A stretch of 64,000 nucleotides of DNA from Paramesorhizobium leguminum (GCF_003217235.1 NZ_QJTF01000013.1:1-64000); one strand, 5' to 3'; shown: positions 35,226 through 43,876, numbered from the stretch's first letter. Notes: generated from the letters alone by a model not told the origin. Numbers and translations are program-made.

Positions 35226-35731
35226 GCGCCCGCTTCATCATCGAGCCGCTGGACAAGAAGCACAAGCGAACAGACTTCTCTTGTGGCAACGAGCGTATCG
35301 ATACCTATTTCCGCGAAATAGTATCGCAGGACGTGAAGCGCAAATATGCGACCTGCTTCGTAGCAAGGGAGATTGCGACGGATCGTGTTTCCGGATTCTA
35401 TACCCTGTCTTCCAGCAACGTGCCTCTGAATGAAGTTCCCGAGTCCCTGGCGAAAAAGCTGCCGCGCTATCCTTCCGTCCCGGCAGTGCTGATCGGCTGG
35501 CTCGGTCGCCATGGCGACTATGCCGGGCAAGGGCTTGGGGAGGTTTTGCTGTTCGATGCGATCAAGACTGTCGCAACCTCGTCCATCGGAGCACATGCCA
35601 TCTTCGCCGACGCCATCGACGACAAGGCCGCATCATTCTACGCGAGCTTTGGGTTCATACCTTTGATCGAGCGACCGCGTACGCTTTATCTATCGGTGAC
35701 GACGGCATTGAGCTTGATCGGGCAGAACTGA
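35222..35731 (+). CDS. GNAT-type toxin (TacT-like aminoacyl-tRNA acetyltransferase)
   Basis: A 169-aa GNAT acetyltransferase of the type paired with DUF1778 antitoxins. Known members block translation by acetylating aminoacyl-tRNA. Visible features are FSCGNERIDTYFRE at the N-terminus, the acetyl-CoA loop DYAGQGLGEVLL, and the C-terminal SFYASFGFIPL with the family Tyr. The start is GTG, overlapping the antitoxin stop. The gene ends next to the tRNA-Ser gene. Confidence 0.9.
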   Translation: MSARFIIEPLDKKHKRTDFSCGNERIDTYFREIVSQDVKRKYATCFVAREIATDRVSGFYTLSSSNVPLNEVPESLAKKLPRYPSVPAVLIGWLGRHGDYAGQGLGEVLLFDAIKTVATSSIGAHAIFADAIDDKAASFYASFGFIPLIERPRTLYLSVTTALSLIGQN

Positions 35732-35733
35732 AC

Positions 35734-35823
35734 TGGCGGAGAGAGCGGGATTCGAACCCGCGATACGGTTTCCCGTATACACACTTTCCAGGCGTGCGCC
35801 TTCAACCACTCGGCCACCTCTCC
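35734..35823 (-). tRNA. tRNA-Ser(GGA)
   Basis: On the minus strand the sequence folds as a class II tRNA: acceptor GGAGAGG / CTCTCC, D arm GTGGCCGAGTGG, anticodon loop CTGGAAA (anticodon GGA, reading UCC/UCU), long variable arm (TACGGGAAACCGTA), T arm GGGTTCGAATCCC, and encoded CCA at 35736-35734. The 3' end faces the toxin-antitoxin genes. Confidence 0.96.
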
Positions 35824-36065
35824 GTCCGTCTGTTCCCGCAAATTTGAGGCGGGGAACAGATAAATAAATGCACCGAACATTCGATGGCGTTGGTTAGGCG
35901 CCAACCATCCGGTGCGGCGCGGACTATAGTCAGAAAAGCCGCGCGTTCAACCGCTATTTCGCATGAATCCGAAAAGAATCTGATCTCGCCCGGCGGCGAT
36001 TGCGCCGTGCATCGTCGCGCTCTAAAATTCGGGACGGCTGATTGCCAAATTCACAGAGTGTACCC

Positions 36066-36389
36066 ATGTTCCGTTTTCTGTTTCGCGTATTCGCCATCGC
36101 CGCGCTGGCGCTCTCCGTCATCCTCGCCGTACTCGATGCCGCGCGCTCCGTGGGCGCGTCGAGAATGGTCGCTACACCTTTGGCGGATATCTGGGCCGCC
36201 GCCTCCCCGCAAACCTTTGCCGATGCAAAAACGCTGGTGACGCATTATATCGGACCTATCGGCTGGGACCCGGTGCTGGTCTGGGTGCTGGATTGTCCCG
36301 CCTGGGCTGTCTTCGCGAGTATGGCGCTGCTCTTTTATGCCATGGGATATCGCCGCGAAGCCAGGTTTGGCCATTTGGTCGTTGACTGA
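36066..36389 (+). CDS. Conserved small membrane protein
   Basis: A 107-aa protein with an N-terminal membrane segment (FVFAIAALALSVILAVLD-like, residues 5-25) and a second one near the C-terminus (VFASMALLFYAMGY). Between them is a soluble part ending in IGPIGWDPVLVWVLDCPAW. I recall similar proteins in other rhizobial genomes but no function. The ATG at 36066 is chosen because the membrane segment starts there. It precedes msrA with a repeat cluster between them. Confidence 0.6.
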   Translation: MFRFLFRVFAIAALALSVILAVLDAARSVGASRMVATPLADIWAAASPQTFADAKTLVTHYIGPIGWDPVLVWVLDCPAWAVFASMALLFYAMGYRREARFGHLVVD

Positions 36390-36553
36390 GCATGATCCCG
36401 AAAAGTTGCAGACTTTTCGGATAAGATCATGCGGCTAGGTAAGCGGCATGATCCCGAAAAGTTGCAGACTTTTTGGATAAGATCATGCGGCCAGGCAAGC
36501 GGCATGATCCCGAAAAGTTGGCTAGCTTTTCGGACAAGATCATGCGGCTGAAA
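36388..36553. repeat. Three tandem copies of a ~52-base palindromic repeat
   Basis: Three consecutive units of the form GCATGATCCCGAAAAGTTG .. CTTTTCGGATAAGATCATGC, each itself a hairpin (CCGAAAAG/CTTTTCGG). The third unit has a changed loop (GGCTAG). A single related unit lies at 38969-39017. They fall between the small membrane gene and msrA. Confidence 0.9.
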
Positions 36554-36578
36554 CGAAATTGACCATAGGAGAAAGCGG

Positions 36579-37226
36579 ATGTCGCTGATTGAAAAACTGA
36601 GCCGGAAAACGCGGATGCCGGCGCTGGAAGAGGCACTCCCGGGCCGGGCCGCTTCGATCCCGACGGCCCTCACGCATTTCATCACGGGAAGACCGCTCAA
36701 GGGGCCGTGGCCCGGCAACATGAAGAAGATCATGTTCGGCATGGGCTGCTTCTGGGGCGTGGAGCGGCTGTTCTGGCAGATGCCGGGCGTCCATGCGACG
36801 GCGGCAGGCTATGCCGGCGGCATCACGCCGAACCCGACCTATGAGGAAACCTGCACCGGCCTGACCGGACACAACGAAGTGGTTCTGGTGGTCTATGATC
36901 CGGCGATCGTCAATCTTGCCGATCTCCTTAAAACCTTCTGGGAAGAGCATGACCCGACGCAGGGCATGCGGCAGGGCAACGATATCGGCACCACTTATCG
37001 CTCCGGCATCTATACATTTTCGCCCGAGGATCGGCGCGTTGCCGAGGACAGTCGCGAAGCGTATCAGAAGGCGCTGGATGCGCGAGGGCTCGGTGAAATC
37101 ACCACCGAAATCCTGGACGCGCCGGAATTCTATTACGCCGAGGATTACCACCAGCAATATCTTGCCAAGAACCCCGGCGGCTATTGCGGCCTGAAAGGTA
37201 CGGGCGTCGCCTGTGTCGCGTCCTGA
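36579..37226 (+). CDS. msrA: Peptide methionine (S)-S-oxide reductase
   Basis: A 215-aa repair enzyme reducing methionine-S-sulfoxide in proteins. The catalytic motif is GMGCFWGVE (the nucleophilic Cys near residue 53). Other family segments are [34 protein letters not shown] and the C-terminal [17 protein letters not shown] with a resolving Cys. The N-terminal 47 residues are the MsrA extension seen in rhizobial and enterobacterial forms. An AGGAG site lies 8 bases before the ATG. Confidence 0.95.
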   Translation: MSLIEKLSRKTRMPALEEALPGRAASIPTALTHFITGRPLKGPWPGNMKKIMFGMGCFWGVERLFWQMPGVHATAAGYAGGITPNPTYEETCTGLTGHNEVVLVVYDPAIVNLADLLKTFWEEHDPTQGMRQGNDIGTTYRSGIYTFSPEDRRVAEDSREAYQKALDARGLGEITTEILDAPEFYYAEDYHQQYLAKNPGGYCGLKGTGVACVAS

Positions 37227-37327
37227 CGACAACTGTGGGGAGTTTCCCGGCGCCTAAGATTCCGCGTGAAATTCGTTTGCCGGCATGCCAGATTGAAGCT
37301 CAAGTGTGCGGGTGGGTCTGCGCGCTG

Positions 37328-37333
37328 TATAAT
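37328..37333 (+). promoter_or_regulatory. Consensus -10 box before the BMP gene
   Basis: TATAAT lies 31 bases before the BMP start codon. No good -35 hexamer stands at the expected distance, so activation or an extended -10 type is possible. A GAGGG ribosome site follows. Confidence 0.5.
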
Positions 37334-37363
37334 CTGTATAGAGTGATCCAGAGGGTTTAGAAA

Positions 37364-38368
37364 ATGAAACAGATTGTCCTTGGCCTGATGGCCGCGACCG
37401 CCCTTTCCGTGGGCGGCATGTCGGCCGGCGCTTGGGCGGCCGAGCCGGCTGTCGTCTACGATCTTGGCGGAAAATTCGACAAATCGTTCAACGAAGCGGC
37501 CTATGATGGCGCCGAGAAATACAAGAAGGACACCGGCATCGCCTATCGCGAGTTCGAGATCCAGAATGAGGCGCAGCGCGAGCAGGCATTGCGCAAATTT
37601 GCCGAAGACGGCAATTCGCCCATCGTCATCGCCGGCTTCACCGCAACGGCGGCCATCGAAAAAGTGGCGACCGAATTCCCCGACACCCAATTCGTCATCA
37701 TCGATGCGGTGGTAGAGAACAAGCCGAATGTCCGCTCCGTCGTCTTCAAGGAAGAGGAAGGCTCCTATCTCGTCGGCCTCCTGGGCGCCATGGCCTCCAA
37801 GTCCGGCACGGTCGGCTTTGTGGGCGGCATGGATGTGCCGCTGATCCGCAAGTTCGCCTGCGGCTATGTCGCCGGCGTCAAGGCCACCAGCAAGGACGCC
37901 AAAGTCATCCAGAACATGACCGGCGACACGCCTTCGGCATGGAACGATCCGGCCAAGGGCGCCGAGATCGCCAAATCGCAGATGGACCAGGGCGCGGATG
38001 TGATCTACCACGCGGCCGGCGGCACCGGCATCGGCGTGCTCCAGGCGGTTGCCGACGCCGGCAAGCTCGGCATCGGCGTCGATTCAAATCAGGATGGCCT
38101 GCATCCCGGCCATGTGCTGACGTCCATGGTCAAGCGCGTCGATACTGCCGTCTACAACGCCTTCAAGGATGCGGCTGATGGCAAGTTCACCGCCGGCACT
38201 CAGAATTTGGGCCTGAAGGAAAATGGCGTCGATTATTCTGTCGATGAATACAACGAAAAGCTGATCAGCCCGGAAATGAAAAAGGCTGTCGAAACAGCCA
38301 AGGCCGATATCATCGCCGGCAAGATCACCGTTCATGACTACATGACGGACAACAAGTGCCCTTATTGA
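37364..38368 (+). CDS. BMP family ABC transporter substrate-binding protein (nucleoside type)
   Basis: A 334-aa periplasmic binding protein. Residues 1-25 are a signal peptide (MKQIVLGLMAATALSVGGMS..AWA) without a lipobox Cys. The start of the mature part, VVYDLGGKFDKSFNEAAYDG, and later GFVGGMDVPLIRKFACGYVA and VIYHAAGGTGIGVLQAVADA are BMP/PnrA features, a family that binds purine nucleosides. It precedes the matching ATPase and permeases and has its own terminator, which can allow higher expression of the binding protein. Confidence 0.92.
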   Translation: MKQIVLGLMAATALSVGGMSAGAWAAEPAVVYDLGGKFDKSFNEAAYDGAEKYKKDTGIAYREFEIQNEAQREQALRKFAEDGNSPIVIAGFTATAAIEKVATEFPDTQFVIIDAVVENKPNVRSVVFKEEEGSYLVGLLGAMASKSGTVGFVGGMDVPLIRKFACGYVAGVKATSKDAKVIQNMTGDTPSAWNDPAKGAEIAKSQMDQGADVIYHAAGGTGIGVLQAVADAGKLGIGVDSNQDGLHPGHVLTSMVKRVDTAVYNAFKDAADGKFTAGTQNLGLKENGVDYSVDEYNEKLISPEMKKAVETAKADIIAGKITVHDYMTDNKCPY

Positions 38369-38393
38369 TCGGGCGGCCTGTGGATTGAATGCG

Positions 38394-38423
38394 AAACCGC
38401 CGGGTGATGAGCCCGGCGGTTTT
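38394..38423 (+). terminator. Terminator after the BMP gene
   Basis: An 11-bp stem AAACCGCCGGG / CCCGGCGGTTT (38394-38404, 38412-38422) with a 7-base loop, ending in a short T-run; 26 bases after the BMP stop. Confidence 0.85.
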
Positions 38424-38450
38424 GTATTGAAAAACGCTGGTTCCAGGCAT

Positions 38451-38606
38451 ACCCCCCTGGCTTGCCAGCCATCTCCCCCTCAAGGGGGGAGATTACGCCT
38501 TCATGAACGGTCAGCGCCAATCGCCGACATTGTAGAAGAGGGTAGCAGTCGATGCCAGCCAATCTCCCCCCTTGAGGGGGAGATGCCTGGCAAGGCAGAG
38601 GGGGGT
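38451..38606 (+). repeat. Type A palindromic element, copy e
   Basis: A 156-bp copy between the convergent BMP and slyX genes. Left arm hairpin GGCT/AGCC (with a 2-base loss of CT before it), right arm GCCT/AGGC on its own strand. The interior starts ATTACGCCTTCATGAACGG. Confidence 0.95.
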
Positions 38607-38633
38607 GTGAGGAAGCGCACAGACATTTCACCC

Positions 38634-38846
38634 TCACCAATGCGGCGGCTTCGTCACCGGAATATCCGGCGCGGCCTGTTCCTCCAGCACGAGAAACCGA
38701 TCCGTCAGCGCATCGAGCTTTTTACGCATCGCTTCGATGGTCTTCCACTGCTCGGTGATCTGCCCGGAGAGTTCCTCGATCGTCTTCTCCTGCTCCGCGA
38801 TGCGGATTTCCAGTTCCACGATACGCTCCGCGTCGGTGCCGTTCAT
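38634..38846 (-). CDS. slyX: SlyX family protein
   Basis: A 70-aa SlyX homologue, a short coiled-coil protein of unknown role. The heptad-rich ERIVELEIRIAEQEKTIEEL start and the terminal TKPPHW are family features. It lies on the opposite strand between the BMP gene and its transporter genes, splitting what would otherwise be one operon. Confidence 0.85.
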   Translation of the reverse strand: MNGTDAERIVELEIRIAEQEKTIEELSGQITEQWKTIEAMRKKLDALTDRFLVLEEQAAPDIPVTKPPHW

Positions 38847-38968
38847 CGTTGTCTCCGTCCGATATCAAAGGGTAACCCTGCCAGAAACGGTCCGATCAAT
38901 CCACCGCTTGAGGCGTCTTTCGGACTCTTTGGTGTTGACACGGGCGGCGTCCTTGGATGATTCGTGCT

Positions 38969-39017
38969 AAAAAGCATGGCCCCGAAAAGTTGCAGACTTT
39001 TCGGATAAGATTATGCG
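38969..39017. repeat. Single unit of the CCGAAAAG..CTTTTCGG repeat
   Basis: One unit of the repeat that is tandem at 36388-36553: GCATGGCCCCGAAAAGTTG then CTTTTCGGATAAGATTATGC. It is in the divergent gap between slyX and the ABC ATPase gene. Confidence 0.85.
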
Positions 39018-39076
39018 TTTAAAGGACTGGCTGGCGGTTTGACCATCCGGGAATGAAGATCACCAATGGATGGGAT

Positions 39077-40609
39077 ATGGCGCGGGCTGCAATCGAACTC
39101 ATCGGCATCGACAAGCGTTTCGGGTTGGTCCATGCCAACCGCGATATCAATTTGGCGATAGAACGGGGTACCATTCACGGCATCATCGGCGAGAACGGCG
39201 CGGGCAAGTCGACGCTGATGTCTATCCTCTACGGCTTCTATCAGGCCGATCGCGGCGAGATCCGCGTCAATGGCAAAAAGGTCGCCATCATCGATCCCAA
39301 TGCGGCCATCGCCGCCGGCATCGGCATGGTGCACCAGCATTTCATGCTGGTGGAAAACTTCACTGTGCTGGAAAATATCATGCTCGGCGTCGAGGGCGCG
39401 CCGCTGCTCTCCAAGGGCATCGCCAAAGTTCGCGCGACATTGCGACGGCTGGAGGAAGAATATGGCCTCGAAGTCGATCCCGACGCGCTGATCGAGGATT
39501 TGCCGCTTGGCCTGCAGCAGCGCGTGGAAATCCTGAAAGCACTCTATCGCGGCGCCGATATTCTGATCCTCGACGAGCCGACGGGCGTGCTCACCCCCGC
39601 GGAGGCCGACCATCTTTTCCGCATCTTGAGGAAACTCAAAGAGCAGGGAAAGACCATCGTCCTCATCACCCACAAGCTGCGTGAGATCAAGGCCGTCACC
39701 GATAACGTCTCGGTCATGAGGCAGGGGGAGATCGTCGCGACGCTGAAGACTAAGGATGCAAGCGTCGAGGAATTGGCGGAGCTGATGGTCGGAAGGCGTG
39801 TGCTCCTGCGTGTCGACAAAGGCGCGGCGAAGCCCGGCGAGGTCAAGCTTGCGGTCGAGAATTTGACCGTACGCGACAACCGGGGGTGTGTCGTTGTCGA
39901 AAACGTCTCCTTCAATGTTCGCGCCGGCGAGATTGTCGGCATCGCCGGCGTGGCGGGCAATGGTCAGTCGGAGCTGATCGAGGCGATTGCCGGCATTCGC
40001 CGCGCGGTTTCGGGAAAGGTGACGCTCGATGGCCGGCCGGTCGATGTCACCGGCAGGGCCAACCCGGCGGAACTCAGGCAACGCGGGCTCGCTCATGTGC
40101 CGGAGGATCGGCACCACATGGGGCTGGTGCTTCCTTTCGAGGAAAGCGAGAACGCCATTCTCGGCTATCACGACGATCCGCGCTATCTCAAGGGGCCGTT
40201 CCTTGACATCGAGGCGATACGCGCGGACGCGCAGAAGAAGATCGCGCAATACGATATCCGCCCCGCCGACGCCCGCCTGAAGACCGCCAATTTTTCCGGC
40301 GGCAACCAGCAGAAAATCGTGCTCGCGCGTGAGATCGAGCGCGATCCATCAGTTCTCATCGTCGCCCAGCCGACACGCGGGGTCGATGTCGGCGCCATCG
40401 AGTTCATCCACCGCCGCATCATCGAGATGCGCGATGCCGGCAAGGCCGTGTTGCTCGTCTCCGTCGAATTGGATGAAATCCGCTCGCTCTCCGACCGCAT
40501 CCTGGTGATGTTCGCCGGCCGCATCGCCGGCGAATGCGGCCCAGAGGCAAGCGAAGGCGAAATCGGCCTGCTGATGGCGGGCGTGGAAAAGAAAGCGGCA
40601 GCGGAATGA
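39077..40609 (+). CDS. ABC transporter ATP-binding protein (nucleoside/BMP system)
   Basis: A 510-aa ATPase with two fused nucleotide-binding domains, as in sugar and nucleoside importers of the RbsA/YufO type. First domain: Walker A GENGAGKST (38-46), LPLGLQQRVEILKAL and LILDEPTG. Second domain: GVAGNGQSEL as a degenerate Walker A, FSGGNQQKIVLAREI signature and VAQPTRGVDVG. The ATG at 39077 has a GGATGGG site; the in-frame ATG at 39053 is the alternative. It overlaps the next gene by 4 bases. Confidence 0.92.
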   Translation: MARAAIELIGIDKRFGLVHANRDINLAIERGTIHGIIGENGAGKSTLMSILYGFYQADRGEIRVNGKKVAIIDPNAAIAAGIGMVHQHFMLVENFTVLENIMLGVEGAPLLSKGIAKVRATLRRLEEEYGLEVDPDALIEDLPLGLQQRVEILKALYRGADILILDEPTGVLTPAEADHLFRILRKLKEQGKTIVLITHKLREIKAVTDNVSVMRQGEIVATLKTKDASVEELAELMVGRRVLLRVDKGAAKPGEVKLAVENLTVRDNRGCVVVENVSFNVRAGEIVGIAGVAGNGQSELIEAIAGIRRAVSGKVTLDGRPVDVTGRANPAELRQRGLAHVPEDRHHMGLVLPFEESENAILGYHDDPRYLKGPFLDIEAIRADAQKKIAQYDIRPADARLKTANFSGGNQQKIVLAREIERDPSVLIVAQPTRGVDVGAIEFIHRRIIEMRDAGKAVLLVSVELDEIRSLSDRILVMFAGRIAGECGPEASEGEIGLLMAGVEKKAAAE

Positions 40610-41160
40610 TTGCGACACAGGCACTCATGATTATCGATGTGCAGAATGCGATCGATGATCCGAAATGGGGCAGACGTGGCCAGCCCGGAGCAGAGGCGGC
40701 CATCGCGCAATTGCTCGCCGCGTGGCGCGAACGCCGCCTGCCGGTGATCCATATCCGCCACGATTCCACCGATCCGGATTCGCCCTACCGTCCCGGCACC
40801 AGCGGCAATGAGTTCAAGGCGGAAGTAGCGCCGCAGCCGGGCGAGCCTGTTGTTGATAAACGCACCAACAATGCCTTCATCGGCACCGATCTGATGGATG
40901 TGCTCGACGAGTTGCAAATCGGCAGCCTTGTCGTTACCGGCGTTCTCCTTGAAAACTCCGTCGATGCGACCGTGCGGATGGCTGCCAATCTCGGCTTCGA
41001 GGTCACCATCGCCGAAGATGCGGTGGCAAGCGTCAACCGCACGGACCATAACGGCAAGACGTGGGCAGCCGAAGATGTCCATGCCCTCACCCTGTCCATC
41101 CTCGATGGCGAATACGCGCGTATCTCCAATTCAAAAGCCATTATCGAGGCCCTGCCATGA
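40606..41160 (+). CDS. Isochorismatase-fold cysteine hydrolase
   Basis: A 184-aa hydrolase of the isochorismatase superfamily. The catalytic Asp is in ALMIIDVQNAI, a Lys in EPVVDKRTNNAFIGTDL, and the usual Cys position reads VTGVLLENSVDATVRMA, where Leu-Glu-Asn replaces the typical T..CV; the nucleophilic Cys is therefore apparently absent. It may hydrolyse an amide or nucleobase-derived compound, or be non-catalytic. It overlaps the ATPase stop and the permease start (ATGA on both sides), so it is firmly in the transporter operon. Confidence 0.8.
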   Translation: MIATQALMIIDVQNAIDDPKWGRRGQPGAEAAIAQLLAAWRERRLPVIHIRHDSTDPDSPYRPGTSGNEFKAEVAPQPGEPVVDKRTNNAFIGTDLMDVLDELQIGSLVVTGVLLENSVDATVRMAANLGFEVTIAEDAVASVNRTDHNGKTWAAEDVHALTLSILDGEYARISNSKAIIEALP

Positions 41161-42299
41161 GCCAACCTTTCGCCAAGCTCCCCGCCTGGGCGGATTACGG
41201 CCTGATCCCGCTCGTCAATCTGATCGTCGCCTTTCTCGTCGCGGGGCTGGTGGTTCTGCTCGTCGGGGAAAATCCGCTGCAGGCGGCGGTGCTGATGGTC
41301 AAGGGCGCGTTCGGCTCCGGACAGGGCATCGGTTATACGCTCTATTACGCCACGAACTTCATTTTCACCGGCCTTTGCGTGGCGGTAGCCTTCCATTGCG
41401 GCCTCTTCAATATCGGCGGTGAAGGGCAGGCCTATCTCGGCGGCCTGGGCGTCTCGCTGGTCTGTCTTGCCGTCGGCAATCTCCTGCCATGGTGGCTGAC
41501 CTTTCCGCTCGCCATTCTGGGCGCGGCGCTTGCGGGTGCGCTATGGGCGCTCATTCCGGCCTGGCTGCAGGCGCGGCGCGGCTCGCATATCGTCATCACC
41601 ACCATCATGTTCAATTTCATCGCCGCCAGCCTCATGGTTTACCTGCTGGTCGGCGTCCTGAAACCCGCCGCGTCCCAAGCGCCGGAAACCGCCGTTTTCG
41701 GGCCGGGCGGGCAGTTGCCGCAATTGGGCTGGCTGTTGCAGATGTTTGGCCTCAAGGTCCGCTCCGCCCCATTCAATGTCTCGTTTCTGCTGGCGCTTCT
41801 CTCTGCCTTCCTCGTCTGGGTGCTGATCTGGCGCACGCGCCTTGGCTATGAAATCCGCACCTTGGGCCTAAGCCCCCGCGCCGCCGATTATGCCGGCATC
41901 AGCCAGACGAAAATAATCATCATCACCATGATGATTTCGGGCGCATTGGCAGGCATGATGGCGCTCAACCCGATCATGGGCGCGCAGCATCGCATGCAGC
42001 TTGATTTCGTCTCCGGCGCGGGCTTCGTCGGCATCGCCGTGGCGCTGATGGGCCGCTCGCATCCTCTGGGCATCGTGCTGGCGGCGATCCTTTTCGGCAT
42101 GCTCTATCAGGGCGGCGCGGAAATCGCCTTCGACATGCCCAATATCTCGCGCGACATGATCGTCATCATTCAGGGCCTGGTGATCCTCTTCGCCGGCGCG
42201 CTTGAGCATATGTTCCGCCCGGCGCTCCAGCGCCTGTTCGGGCGCATTGCCGGGTCTGCCTTACGCGCCGCGCCCGTCACCACCGGGGAGAGCCACTGA
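41157..42299 (+). CDS. ABC transporter permease (nucleoside/BMP system, first subunit)
   Basis: A 380-aa permease with about ten hydrophobic segments in the BPD_transp_2 pattern (YufP/NupP type). Family segments include FHCGLFNIGGEGQAYLGGL, ALIPAWLQARRGSHIVITTI and LDFVSGAGFVGIAVALMGRS. The ATG at 41157 overlaps the preceding stop. It pairs with the next permease to form the channel. Confidence 0.92.
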   Translation: MSQPFAKLPAWADYGLIPLVNLIVAFLVAGLVVLLVGENPLQAAVLMVKGAFGSGQGIGYTLYYATNFIFTGLCVAVAFHCGLFNIGGEGQAYLGGLGVSLVCLAVGNLLPWWLTFPLAILGAALAGALWALIPAWLQARRGSHIVITTIMFNFIAASLMVYLLVGVLKPAASQAPETAVFGPGGQLPQLGWLLQMFGLKVRSAPFNVSFLLALLSAFLVWVLIWRTRLGYEIRTLGLSPRAADYAGISQTKIIIITMMISGALAGMMALNPIMGAQHRMQLDFVSGAGFVGIAVALMGRSHPLGIVLAAILFGMLYQGGAEIAFDMPNISRDMIVIIQGLVILFAGALEHMFRPALQRLFGRIAGSALRAAPVTTGESH

Positions 42300-43270
42300 T
42301 GGACGCTTACGTCACGCTCATCCAGCTTCTGGATTCCACCATCCGCCTTTCCGTGCCGCTGCTCTTTGCCTGCCTCGCCGGGCTCTATTCCGAGCGGTCA
42401 GGCATTTTCGATATCGGCCTTGAAGGCAAGATGCTGGCCGGCGCTTTCGCCGCCGGCACCGCCGCCTATCTCACGGACTCGGCAATGGCGGGCCTTCTCG
42501 CCGCCGTTCTGGTTTCGGTGCTGCTGGGGCTGGTGCACGGCTTCGCCTCGATCACCCATCGCGGCAACCAGATCGTCTCCGGCGTCGCCATCAATTTCAT
42601 TGCGGCGGGCACCACGGTCATCTTGGGTCAAGCCTGGTTCCGGCAAGGCGGGCGCACGCCGTCGCTGCCTGCAGCTGCGCGTTTCGGCGATCTGCAATTG
42701 CCCGGCGCGGAGGCCTTGAGGGATGTACCGGTCATCGGCTATATCTATTCCGAGCTCATCTCCGGCCATTCCATCCTGGTCTATCTCGCCTTCCTCATGG
42801 TGCCGTTCACCTGGTGGGTGCTCCAGCGCACACGCTTCGGCCTTCGCTTGAGGGCGGTGGGTGAAAACCCGGCGGCGGTGGATACGGCGGGTATCTCCGT
42901 CCCATGGCTGCGTTATCGGGCCGTGATCTGCTGCGGCATCCTCTGCGGCTTGGCAGGGAGCTACCTTGCCCAGGCGCAAGGCGCGGGCTTCGTCAAGGAC
43001 ATGACGGCCGGCAAGGGCTATATCGCGCTCGCGGCGCTGATCTTCGCCAAATGGCGTCCGGTCAACGCCATGTTCGCCTGCCTGCTGTTCGGCTTCCTCG
43101 ATGCGCTGGCGATCCGCATGCAGGGTCACCCGCTGCCGTTGATTGGCGAGGTGCCGGTGCAGTTCATGCAGGCGCTGCCCTATGTGCTCACCGTCGTCCT
43201 GCTCGCGGGCTTCATCGGCAAGGCCATCCCCCCAAGGGCGGGCGGGGTACCCTATGTCAAGGAACGCTAA
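42299..43270 (+). CDS. ABC transporter permease (nucleoside/BMP system, second subunit)
   Basis: A 323-aa permease of the YufQ/NupQ type, about eight hydrophobic segments. Family segments are LFACLAGLYSERSGIFDIGL, GLVHGFASITHRGNQIVSGV and FGLRLRAVGENPAAVDTAGI. It overlaps the first permease by one base and is followed 20 bases later by cdd. Confidence 0.92.
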   Translation: MDAYVTLIQLLDSTIRLSVPLLFACLAGLYSERSGIFDIGLEGKMLAGAFAAGTAAYLTDSAMAGLLAAVLVSVLLGLVHGFASITHRGNQIVSGVAINFIAAGTTVILGQAWFRQGGRTPSLPAAARFGDLQLPGAEALRDVPVIGYIYSELISGHSILVYLAFLMVPFTWWVLQRTRFGLRLRAVGENPAAVDTAGISVPWLRYRAVICCGILCGLAGSYLAQAQGAGFVKDMTAGKGYIALAALIFAKWRPVNAMFACLLFGFLDALAIRMQGHPLPLIGEVPVQFMQALPYVLTVVLLAGFIGKAIPPRAGGVPYVKER

Positions 43271-43290
43271 CCATATCGAGGGGAAAGCCC

Positions 43291-43686
43291 ATGTCCAAGG
43301 ACTTGTTTGATGCGGCCCATGCCGCAATGCAGAAATGCCATGCGCCTTATTCGAAATTTCCGGTGGGCGCGGCATTGCGCACAAGGGACGGGCGCATCTA
43401 TGCTGGCTGCAATGTCGAAGTGATTTCTTTCCCGGAAGGCTGGTGCGCGGAGACGACCGCGCTTGGCGCTTTCGTCATGGGAGGGGGTGGGGAAATTTCC
43501 GAAATTCTCGTCCTCGCCGAGAAGCTTGAGAAATGCCCGCCTTGCGGCGGCTGCCGCCAGCGTCTGGCCGAATTCGCCGGGCCGGAAACGCCGCTGCATT
43601 TGTGTGACAACACCGGCGTGATGGAAACCGTGCTGCTGGGCGACCTGCTCCCGCGCGGCTTCAAGACGGATGTGATTGGGGGATAG
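43291..43686 (+). CDS. cdd: Cytidine deaminase
   Basis: A 131-aa zinc enzyme converting cytidine and deoxycytidine to uridine forms. The catalytic CAE motif is in GWCAETTALGAF, the other zinc ligands in CPPCGGCRQRL, and the substrate segment is YSKFPVGAALRTRDGRIYAG then CNVE. The length matches small tetrameric CDAs. It follows the permeases directly, so imported cytidine can be deaminated at once. Confidence 0.93.
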   Translation: MSKDLFDAAHAAMQKCHAPYSKFPVGAALRTRDGRIYAGCNVEVISFPEGWCAETTALGAFVMGGGGEISEILVLAEKLEKCPPCGGCRQRLAEFAGPETPLHLCDNTGVMETVLLGDLLPRGFKTDVIGG

Positions 43687-43717
43687 AGGAATTTTTGTTT
43701 TGATGGAAACGCTGTTC

Positions 43718-43876
43718 ACCCCCCTCTGCCCTACCGGGCATCTCCCCCTCAAGGGGGGAGATTACGCCCTCATTAACGTGCGGCGCCAATCGCCAACATT
43801 GCAGAATAAAGGCGGATGGCGGTGTCAGCCAATCTCCCCCCTTGAGGGGGAGATGCCCGGCAGGGCAGAGGGGGGT
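43718..43876 (+). repeat. Type A palindromic element, copy f
   Basis: A 159-bp copy between cdd and punA, both plus strand. Left arm hairpin GCCC/GGGC with a TACC loop, right arm GCCC/GGGC on its own strand. The right end (AGAGGGGGGT) stops 8 bases before the punA ATG and provides its only purine-rich ribosome-binding sequence. Confidence 0.95.

Noticed and set aside
35734-35823. attL/attR pair at tRNA-Ser
   Set aside because: No second copy of the tRNA 3' end was seen in the sequence to the left, and there is no integrase, so only the position is suggestive.
36388-36553. CRISPR-like array
   Set aside because: The three repeats are themselves palindromic and follow each other without unique spacers, and there are no cas genes.
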